Shown here piece by piece: positions 58,029 to 64,000 of a stretch of DNA of 64,000 nt. The stretch spans positions 434,001 through 498,000 of the forward strand of contig NZ_FRBX01000002.1 in NCBI RefSeq assembly GCF_900142715.1, given 5' to 3'. The position numbers and the translations under genes were made by a program. Within the stretch, counting starts at the first letter, position 1; each line of letters starts with the position of its first letter. The notes beneath the pieces are model-generated. The model was not told the origin of the DNA, did not search any database, and saw only the letters and a list, made by a program, of their open reading frames with translations. Origin of the DNA: Flavobacterium pectinovorum (lineage in GTDB: Bacteria; Bacteroidota; Bacteroidia; Flavobacteriales; Flavobacteriaceae).

Positions 58029-59249
58029 ATGAAAAACATAGGAATCAAAATCTCACTTTACCTCAATTATTTCGTCTTTGCTATTTTATTAAACAGCGTA
58101 GGAATTGTGATTTTAAAATCACAAAAAAACTATGGAGTTGATGAAGTTCAGGCTAGTATTTTAGAAGCTTTTAAAGACATGCCAATTGCCATAGTTTCGT
58201 TTTTTATAGCTTCTTTTTTACCAAGGATAGGCTATAGAAAAGCAATGCTTACAGGTTTGGCTTTGGTGACCTTGGCTTGTATTTCGATGTATTTTGGAAA
58301 TTCATTTGACAATGCTAAAATCCTTTTTGCCACCGTTGGAGTTTCATTTGCTTTGATCAAAGTTTCTGTTTATTCGTTGATAGGAACCGTGACCGAAACC
58401 AAAAAAGAACACAACGCATTAATGAGTAGTATCGAAGGTTTTTTTATGGTGGGAATTGCGTTGGCATATTTTTTATTTCCTGCTTTTAATAACGAAAACG
58501 ATCCAAATTCATGGTTGAATGTTTATTGGTTTTTAGCAGGATTATCGTTCCTTTCTTTCTTGTTTTTATTCTTTGTAAAATTTGAAGAAGCAGAAGTTTC
58601 AGCAGGCGCAAATATCAAAGACGATTTTCTGCAAATGTTCAAATTAATGGCAAAATTGCTGACCGTTATTTTTGTAATTAGTGTGTTTTTGTTTGTTATG
58701 ATTGAGCAGGGAATTCTTTCCTGGCTGCCAACATTCAATACAAAAGTGTTGCATTTGCCTGAGAATATTAGCATTATGATGGCGAGTATTTTGGCCATTT
58801 CATTAGCAATTGGAAGATTAATTGCCGGCATTGTAACCAAAAAAGTAAACTGGATTTGGGTTCTGAGTTTCTGTATTATCTCAGCGATGCTGTTGGTCAT
58901 TTTTGTACTTCCAAAAACCGTTGGATTAGAAGTAAAAAATATCAATACACTTTCAGATATTCCGTTAATTGGCTTTGCTTTTCCTTTAATAGGATTATTT
59001 ATTGCGCCTATTTATCCGTTATTAAATTCGATTGTTTTGAGCGCTTTGCCTAAAAATCTGCAAAGTTCCATGACAGGATTAATTGTGATTTTTTCTGCAC
59101 TTGGAGGAACTTTAGGATCCAGAATTACAGGTTGGCTGTTTAAAAATGAAGGGCCTGAAAAAGCATTTTATTTTACATTAATCCCGATGACTTTATTACT
59201 GATTTCCTTTTTTATTCTTAAAAAAATAACTGCAAAAGATGAAATTTAA
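58029..59249 (+). CDS. Major facilitator superfamily sugar transporter
   Basis: Inner-membrane 12-helix transporter, 406 residues, presumably moving trehalose from periplasm to cytoplasm. The MFS-type loop between helices 2 and 3 reads LPRIGYRKAMLTG. A long cytoplasmic loop near residue 190 (FVKFEEAEVSAGANIKDDF) divides the two halves. It overlaps the trehalase gene by 11 bases, which ties it to that enzyme. Confidence 0.88.
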   Translation: MKNIGIKISLYLNYFVFAILLNSVGIVILKSQKNYGVDEVQASILEAFKDMPIAIVSFFIASFLPRIGYRKAMLTGLALVTLACISMYFGNSFDNAKILFATVGVSFALIKVSVYSLIGTVTETKKEHNALMSSIEGFFMVGIALAYFLFPAFNNENDPNSWLNVYWFLAGLSFLSFLFLFFVKFEEAEVSAGANIKDDFLQMFKLMAKLLTVIFVISVFLFVMIEQGILSWLPTFNTKVLHLPENISIMMASILAISLAIGRLIAGIVTKKVNWIWVLSFCIISAMLLVIFVLPKTVGLEVKNINTLSDIPLIGFAFPLIGLFIAPIYPLLNSIVLSALPKNLQSSMTGLIVIFSALGGTLGSRITGWLFKNEGPEKAFYFTLIPMTLLLISFFILKKITAKDEI

Positions 59250-61107
59250 ATTACATATAACCCAAACCATCGAAAAATTATTAGCTCAGGAAGATACTGA
59301 CGGCGATAAAAAAATAACGATTGATGACAACGGTCCAAAAAGTTTTTTGCTGAACGATGAAAACGGAAATTCAGCAGAAATTAAGGGAACTTATCAGCTT
59401 TCGAATTTGTTACAGGAATTGGCTTTAGCCAAAAAAGAAAACGTTGAATTCGCCGAAATAGATCTGAATGAAATTACCGAAGACCCTGTAAAAAGAATTT
59501 CACGAAAAATAAAAGATTTATACTGGAAAGGCCTTACCAGAACCATTGATGCCATTGGTGTAAAGAAAATTCTGGAAGATGATAAAATCGAAAATGAAAT
59601 CGCGTATTTATATGTGCCGTTTGGGGATGAAATTGTTTTTGATTATTTCAAAAAATTAGAAGCAACAACTCCGAAATTAAAAGTAGTTCAAATGCCTAAA
59701 AATATTTCGCCGGAATATGTTTTATCGCTGAACAAAAAACCGGGAATTTTAGCATTGGCACTTCAAATAAAAAACAATGAAATTTCCGGAGTTCCTTTCG
59801 TTGTTCCCGGCGGAAGATTTAATGAAATGTACGGTTGGGACAGTTATTTTATTGCCAAAGGACTTTTGATTGATGATAAGATAGAGCTTGCTTTGGGTAT
59901 TGCCGAAAACTTTAAATATCAAATCGATCATTACGGAAAAATCCTTAATGCCAATCGAAGTTATTATTTAACCCGAACGCAGCCACCGCTTTATACGTCT
60001 TTAATAATGGATGTTTTAGAAAAGTCGAATCCTGATATTTTCTGGATAGAAAGACATTTAAAAACCGCCATAAAAGAATATCAAACTGTTTGGATGGAAG
60101 AAGGAAAAAGACTTACTGCAAATGGATTAAATCGTTATAAAGCAGAAGGAATTGGGCTTCCGTTTGAGGTTGAAGAAGGACATTTTGATGATATTCTGGA
60201 GCAATATGCGCCAAAATATGGTTTGTCTACGCGAGAATTCGAAAAGAAATATCTCGAAAGAGAAGTTGTTGACACTGAACTCGATAAATATTTTATTCAC
60301 GATCGAAGTATGCGTGAAAGCGGTCACGATACCACAAACAGATTGGTCGGAATTTGTGCCAATTTAAATACGGTTGCGATTAATAGTCTGCTTTATAAAT
60401 ACGAAACGGATATTGCTTTTTTGATTGAGAAATATTTTAAAAATGAATTTCAATATTTTGAAGACAAATCTTTTTCGAGCGAATATTGGATTTCGAAAGC
60501 GTCTTCGAGAAAAGAGAAAATCAACAAAATGTGTTGGAATGAAGAAAACGGAATCTATTTTGACTACGATTTCGTAAACGAAAAGCAACATGTTTTTGAA
60601 GCTGCCCCGACATTTTATCCCCTTTGGGCGAAAATAAGTACGCCGGAACAAGCTAAAATTTTGGTAAAAAATACGCTTCCAAAATTTAAAATGAAAGGCG
60701 GAATTGCAGGAAGTACCAAAGAATCAATTGCTGCTGTAGACGAAAATTCGCCAATACGCCAATGGGATTATCCGTTTGGATGGGCGCCACACCAAATGCT
60801 TTTGTGGGAAGGTTTGCTGAATTATAATTTTCAGGAAGAAGCGCAGGAAATGGTGTATCGATGGCTTTGGCTGATTACCAGAAATGCCGTAGATTATAAC
60901 GGAACAATTCCCGAAAAGTTTGATTTATCGATAAGTTCACACAAAATTTTCGCAGAATACGGAAACGTAGGAACGGAGTTTAATTATATAACAGAAGAAG
61001 GTTTCGGCTGGATGAACGCTTCGTATCAATACGGATTAACGATTTTAAAAGAAGATCTAAAACAAAAATTATCGGATTTAGTTGATCCGGATGAACTTTT
61101 TGGATAA
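59239..61107 (+). CDS. treF: Trehalase, glycoside hydrolase family 37
   Basis: Inverting alpha,alpha-trehalase that yields two glucose molecules. Both GH37 signatures are present: PGGRFNEMYGWDSYF and QWDYPFGWAP. The 622-residue protein has no signal peptide, so it is cytoplasmic, and the symbol reflects that. The N-terminal region includes an EF-hand-like loop DTDGDKKITIDD (residues 19-30), unusual for a trehalase and possibly a calcium site. The start overlaps the end of the MFS gene. It closes the trehalose operon, followed by a terminator. Confidence 0.93.
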   Translation: MKFKLHITQTIEKLLAQEDTDGDKKITIDDNGPKSFLLNDENGNSAEIKGTYQLSNLLQELALAKKENVEFAEIDLNEITEDPVKRISRKIKDLYWKGLTRTIDAIGVKKILEDDKIENEIAYLYVPFGDEIVFDYFKKLEATTPKLKVVQMPKNISPEYVLSLNKKPGILALALQIKNNEISGVPFVVPGGRFNEMYGWDSYFIAKGLLIDDKIELALGIAENFKYQIDHYGKILNANRSYYLTRTQPPLYTSLIMDVLEKSNPDIFWIERHLKTAIKEYQTVWMEEGKRLTANGLNRYKAEGIGLPFEVEEGHFDDILEQYAPKYGLSTREFEKKYLEREVVDTELDKYFIHDRSMRESGHDTTNRLVGICANLNTVAINSLLYKYETDIAFLIEKYFKNEFQYFEDKSFSSEYWISKASSRKEKINKMCWNEENGIYFDYDFVNEKQHVFEAAPTFYPLWAKISTPEQAKILVKNTLPKFKMKGGIAGSTKESIAAVDENSPIRQWDYPFGWAPHQMLLWEGLLNYNFQEEAQEMVYRWLWLITRNAVDYNGTIPEKFDLSISSHKIFAEYGNVGTEFNYITEEGFGWMNASYQYGLTILKEDLKQKLSDLVDPDELFG

Positions 61108-61145
61108 ACTAGCCTTCGACTTTTTTTATAGTTTTCTAAAATGAC

Positions 61146-61178
61146 AAACCCGACAGGTTTTCAAAACCTGTCGGGTTT
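61146..61178 (+). terminator. Terminator-like hairpin after the trehalase operon
   Basis: Sixteen-base perfect arms AAACCCGACAGGTTTT and inverse, with a one-base centre (in practice about 13 paired bases with a 7-base loop). It lies 38 bases after the stop. The downstream T-run is only TTT. Confidence 0.75.
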
Positions 61179-61195
61179 ACTATGCGCAAAAAATA

Positions 61196-61251
61196 GCCAC
61201 AGATTAAAAGATTTTCACTGATTAATCTTTTTTAATCCTTTAATCTGTGGC
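61196..61251. repeat. Intergenic palindrome (GCCACAGATTAAA family)
   Basis: Perfect 13-base outer arms (61196-61208 and 61239-61251) with further partial pairing inside, in the convergent gap before the polyprenyl synthetase gene. Shares the GCCAC edge with the elements at 1977 and 15442. Confidence 0.8.
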
Positions 61252-61259
61252 ATAAAATT

Positions 61260-62234
61260 TTAAACTTTTCTTCCCATTAAATTCTCGCCAAAAGTTCTAA
61301 GAATACCTTTCTTTTCAGCGTTGATTTCCATTTTTTCCAAAGTCTCAAAAGCTTTAAAAGTATACATTTCAATTGCTTCCTGCGTAGCTTTTGATGCTTC
61401 GGATTCGTTGAAAATTGCTTTTGCAGTTGCTATTTTTTCGGCATTATCTTCGAGTTGTAAACTAAATAATTTTTGTAATTCTGAAGCTTTTTCAGAAGAA
61501 GAAAATTCTAAAGCTTTGAGATATAAATACGTTTTTTTATTTACAATAATATCGCCGCCAACTTGTTTTCCAAAAGTTTTAGGATCTCCAAAAGCATCCA
61601 AATAGTCATCTTGTAATTGAAAAGCTAAACCTAAATTGAGTCCGAAATCATAAATTAAATCAGCTTCTTTTTCAGAAGTTTTAGCTACAATCGCACCCAT
61701 TTTCATGGCTGCGGCAACTAAAACCGCTGTTTTATATTCGATCATTTTTAGATATTCGGGAATTGTTACATTGTTTCTTTCTTCAAAATCAACATCCCAT
61801 TGCTGTCCTTCGCAAACTTCAAGAGCTGTTTTGCTAAATAATTTTGCCAAATCCCTAAAAACGGTTGGTTCGTATTGTTCAAAATACTGATATGCCAGGA
61901 TAAGCATGGCATCTCCGGATAAAATCCCGGTATTAATATTCCATTTTTCGTGTACGGTTACTTTACCTCTTCTTAAAGGCGCATCATCCATAATGTCATC
62001 GTGAACCAGCGAGAAATTATGAAAAACCTCAACCGCCATTGCCGCGGGAAGTGCGATTTTGTAATCAGTATTAAATACTTCTGCCGCCATTAAGGTTAGT
62101 ACAGGACGCATGCGTTTTCCGCCAAGACCTAAAATGTATTCAATAGGTTCGTAAAGGTTTTGGGGTTCTTTGGTAATGCTCTGGCTTTCTAAATAAGTAA
62201 TAAAAAAATCCTGGTACTGACTAATATCGTGCAT
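61260..62234 (-). CDS. Polyprenyl synthetase (trans-isoprenyl diphosphate synthase)
   Basis: Chain-elongating prenyltransferase that makes a polyprenyl diphosphate (length not readable from sequence), for quinones or carotenoids. The 324 residues have GGKRMRPVL, the first aspartate-rich motif HDDIMDDAPLRRG and the second, FQLQDDYLDAFGD. A -7 element TATCTTTG on the minus strand at 62267-62260 precedes the gene. Homologues are named IspA, IspB or GGPP synthase; I do not choose between them. Confidence 0.92.
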   Translation of the reverse strand: MHDISQYQDFFITYLESQSITKEPQNLYEPIEYILGLGGKRMRPVLTLMAAEVFNTDYKIALPAAMAVEVFHNFSLVHDDIMDDAPLRRGKVTVHEKWNINTGILSGDAMLILAYQYFEQYEPTVFRDLAKLFSKTALEVCEGQQWDVDFEERNNVTIPEYLKMIEYKTAVLVAAAMKMGAIVAKTSEKEADLIYDFGLNLGLAFQLQDDYLDAFGDPKTFGKQVGGDIIVNKKTYLYLKALEFSSSEKASELQKLFSLQLEDNAEKIATAKAIFNESEASKATQEAIEMYTFKAFETLEKMEINAEKKGILRTFGENLMGRKV

Positions 62235-62379
62235 AAATGAAATTCTGATTAACGAGCCTCAAAGATACGATTCAAATGTGAATTATAATTTTAAAAATTT
62301 AAAAGGAATTTAGTTTCCATAAAAATGGGTATTAAAGCCGCTCATTTTTAATGTGTTAAAAATATTTTTGAAAAAACTT

Positions 62380-62407
62380 GGAAACTTTCTTGGTGTTTAA
62401 AGTTTCC
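62380..62407. promoter_or_regulatory. TetR-type operator candidate 1
   Basis: GGAAACT (62380-62386), 14 bases, AGTTTCC (62401-62407). It covers the -33 element of the yceI promoter. Confidence 0.8.
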
Positions 62408-62419
62408 TGTTTATATTTG
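62390..62419 (+). promoter_or_regulatory. Promoter of yceI
   Basis: TTG (62390-62392), a 19-base spacer and TATATTTG (62412-62419). Operators lie over the -33 region and just past the predicted start of transcription. Confidence 0.75.
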
Positions 62420-62431
62420 CACTTTCAAAAT

Positions 62432-62459
62432 GGAAACTTACAACACTTGAAAAGTTTCC
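62432..62459. promoter_or_regulatory. TetR-type operator candidate 2
   Basis: GGAAACT (62432-62438), 14 bases, AGTTTCC (62453-62459), same geometry as site 1. Its start is 52 bases from that of site 1, and it lies at or just after the transcription start. Confidence 0.8.
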
Positions 62460-62503
62460 ATGGCGGGTTTGAGTAAATTATAAACTCATTAAATCAGATA
62501 ATT

Positions 62504-63025
62504 ATGAAAACAACATGGACCATAAATTCTAGCCAATCAGATGTTTTAATTAAAATGAGACATTCTATACTTGCTTATTTAGGAGGAACTGAAAATAAAT
62601 TCGATGGTTATGTAAATATTGAAGACAATGAAATTGAAGATGCTTCGGTTGAATTTTCGTTAGATATAAATAACAAGGCAGATAGTTTTCAGCAAATTGA
62701 TACTCACTTGCAACTGAATGATTTGTTTAATGTAAACGAACATCCAATTATTAGTTTTAAATCGACTTCATTTCAAAAAGTAAATAATAATATCAATTTC
62801 TTTAAAGGTGATTTAACTATAAAAGACGTAACCAAAGTTGTAGAACTTGATGCAGAATTTATTGGAATCAATTCTTATAACGGAGAAAGAAAAGTTGCTT
62901 TTGAAATTAAAGGCGATATCAAACGTCAGGATTTTGGTCTGGATTATAATTCATACAATCATAATGGTGGATTGGCACTTGGAAAAGATATTAAGCTGAT
63001 CGCTAATCTGGAATTTAGTATATAA
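62504..63025 (+). CDS. YceI family lipocalin-like protein
   Basis: Beta-barrel lipocalin-fold protein that binds long amphiphiles such as polyprenyl chains. The 173 residues include the opening WTINSSQSDVLIKMRHSIL, FDGYVNIEDNEIED and ITDxx-like DLTIKDVTKVVELDAEFIG, typical of YceI. No signal peptide is seen, so it is cytoplasmic, whereas many YceI proteins are periplasmic. It has its own operator-bearing promoter and is followed by tetR. Polyprenyl binding, if real, would fit the nearby prenyl synthetase gene. Confidence 0.88.
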   Translation: MKTTWTINSSQSDVLIKMRHSILAYLGGTENKFDGYVNIEDNEIEDASVEFSLDINNKADSFQQIDTHLQLNDLFNVNEHPIISFKSTSFQKVNNNINFFKGDLTIKDVTKVVELDAEFIGINSYNGERKVAFEIKGDIKRQDFGLDYNSYNHNGGLALGKDIKLIANLEFSI

Positions 63026-63070
63026 TTCTTATTTGATGAATAAGTTAATGTAAAATTATTACAAAATATT

Positions 63071-63098
63071 GGAAACTATTTTTTTTAAAAAAGTTTCC
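63071..63098. promoter_or_regulatory. TetR-type operator candidate 3
   Basis: GGAAACT (63071-63077), 14 bases, AGTTTCC (63092-63098), directly upstream of the tetR -7 element. Same geometry as sites 1 and 2. Confidence 0.8.
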
Positions 63099-63102
63099 GA
63101 AT

Positions 63103-63110
63103 TATATTTG
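63103..63110 (+). promoter_or_regulatory. -7 element of tetR
   Basis: TATATTTG matches the consensus exactly. No TTG is seen at the expected distance; the operator covers that region. Confidence 0.6.
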
Positions 63111-63131
63111 TAAGGCAATTTGAAAATTAAG

Positions 63132-63731
63132 ATGAAAGAAAAAATCATAGCAAAAGCAAGCGATTTATTTTTAAAGTTAGGCTTTAAAAGTGTTACGATG
63201 GATGATATTGCAGGTGAAATGTGTATTTCAAAAAAAACGATTTACAAATATTTTTGTAACAAAGAGGTTTTAATTGAAGAAAGTACCTCGATGGTTCACA
63301 GACAAGTACACGAAATAATTGATTCTATTGTGGCTAAAAATTACAATGCAATTATGGAAAATTTTGAGATCAGAGAAATGTTCAGAGACATGTTTAAAAA
63401 TAATATGGATACTTCGCCTATTTATCAGTTAAAAAAACATTATCCCGAAATATATCAAAATGTATTGTCTCACGAAATAGAGCAATGTACACAGTATTTT
63501 AGAGAAAATATTAAAAAAGGAATTAGCGAGAAACTTTATCGCCCGGATATAAATATTGAGGTTTATGTGAAATTTTATTACACTTTAATTTTTCACATTA
63601 ACGAAAATACAATTTCTGAAAGAGAGGCTCAGGAAATAGAATTAGAAGCTTTGGAATATCACACCAGAGCAATGGCAACACCAGATGGAATACTAGAATT
63701 AGAAAAACAACTTAAAAAAATTATTACTTAA
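63132..63731 (+). CDS. TetR/AcrR-family transcriptional regulator
   Basis: Probable repressor of the efflux operon and of yceI. The ATG at 63132 is used; the upstream in-frame TTG (63120) is less likely because it leaves almost no leader after the -7 element. The 199 residues have the N-terminal HTH (VTMDDIAGEMCISKKTIYKYF) and an alpha-helical ligand domain (about 60-199). It lies 10 bases before the TolC-like gene, so the two are co-transcribed. Confidence 0.92.
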   Translation: MKEKIIAKASDLFLKLGFKSVTMDDIAGEMCISKKTIYKYFCNKEVLIEESTSMVHRQVHEIIDSIVAKNYNAIMENFEIREMFRDMFKNNMDTSPIYQLKKHYPEIYQNVLSHEIEQCTQYFRENIKKGISEKLYRPDINIEVYVKFYYTLIFHINENTISEREAQEIELEALEYHTRAMATPDGILELEKQLKKIIT

Positions 63732-63741
63732 TCATCAATCT

Positions 63742-64000
63742 ATGAAACGAATAATTCTTATATTTTTGTGTACAATTGGCTTGGCTGCCAACGCACAAGT
63801 CCAAACATTAACCTTAAGAGATGCTCTTACGTATGCGCTTCAAAACAAAGCGGATGCTAAAAAGGCTAAACTACAGGTTGAAAACAGTGAGTATCAAATT
63901 CAGGAAGTACGTTCACGAGCATTGCCTCAAATTTCTGCAAACGGAAATTTAACTTACAATCCCGTAATTCAGACGACAGTTATTGACGGAGCAGGATTTG
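63742..64000 (+). CDS. TolC-family outer-membrane efflux protein (partial, 3' end outside window)
   Basis: Start of an outer-membrane channel of an efflux system. The visible 86 residues have a signal peptide (KRIILIFLCTIGLAANAQ) and the TolC-type opening TLTLRDALTYALQNKADAKK, then IQEVRSRALPQISANGNLTY. It follows tetR by 10 bases. By the usual order, membrane-fusion and RND pump genes would lie to the right of the window. Confidence 0.88.
   Translation, partial: MKRIILIFLCTIGLAANAQVQTLTLRDALTYALQNKADAKKAKLQVENSEYQIQEVRSRALPQISANGNLTYNPVIQTTVIDGAGF

Noticed and set aside
58523..58945. 140-residue minus-strand open frame opposite the MFS gene
   Set aside because: Low-complexity, antisense to a clear transporter; no start context or homology evident.

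Overview
The window looks like chromosome from a Flavobacterium-type member of the Bacteroidota. The evidence is: low GC with AT-rich intergenic DNA; SusC/SusD-type outer-membrane import; a type IX secretion C-terminal sorting domain on the pectate lyase; repeated Bacteroidota -7 elements of the form TAnnTTTG with TTG/TTTG about 17-22 bases upstream; a 14-gene nuo operon with a short NuoG; and no obvious Shine-Dalgarno sequences. I see no tRNA, rRNA, CRISPR array, prophage or insertion sequence.

Layout. (1) 1-13903, minus strand: a starch/alpha-glucan utilisation locus. In transcription order it holds an ECF sigma factor, a FecR-type anti-sigma factor, a SusC with N-terminal STN signalling domain, SusD, a SusE-like starch-binding lipoprotein, a SusG-like GH13 lipoprotein amylase, a GH97 alpha-glucosidase (SusB type) and a second secreted GH13 protein with bacterial Ig-like (Big_2) repeats that runs off the left edge. 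(2) 14284-23052: assorted genes: an ACT-like protein, YraN, an S66 LD-carboxypeptidase, a serine hydrolase, an endonuclease/exonuclease/phosphatase-fold protein, 3-hydroxyanthranilate dioxygenase, a convergent HTH-antitoxin/ParE-toxin pair, a class II cyclic-nucleotide phosphodiesterase and an ALDH7-type dehydrogenase. (3) 23124-25883: a T9SS-exported PL1 pectate lyase with a 14-base palindromic operator candidate on its promoter. (4) 26466-40709: a Bax-inhibitor-1 family protein and the complete respiratory complex I operon nuoA-N. (5) 40954-44971: cold-shock protein, aspS, a TlpA-like thioredoxin and a MORN-like protein. (6) 45266-48649: a four-gene PepSY/DUF3325/DUF3649-like membrane operon, probably for reductive iron release. 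(7) 48842-53610: sucB and sucA with a divergent outer-membrane barrel gene. (8) 54115-61107: a trehalose module: LacI regulator, TonB-dependent receptor, MFS transporter and trehalase, with two operator palindromes 21 bases apart. (9) 61260-64000: polyprenyl synthetase, then YceI, a TetR regulator and the start of a TolC-type efflux gene.

The most interesting regulatory structure is in region 9. The inverted repeat GGAAACT-N14-AGTTTCC occurs three times with exactly the same 28-base geometry. Two copies bracket the yceI promoter and one lies before tetR, so a single regulator probably controls yceI, itself and the efflux operon. Other points worth attention: a GH13 protein whose conserved region-I His is Gly while the catalytic triad is intact; a toxin-antitoxin pair arranged tail to tail instead of as an operon; palindromic operator candidates at the pectate lyase gene; and at least two families of intergenic palindromes.

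Functional statements rest on reading motifs in the translated sequence and on knowledge of the families. No database search was run.
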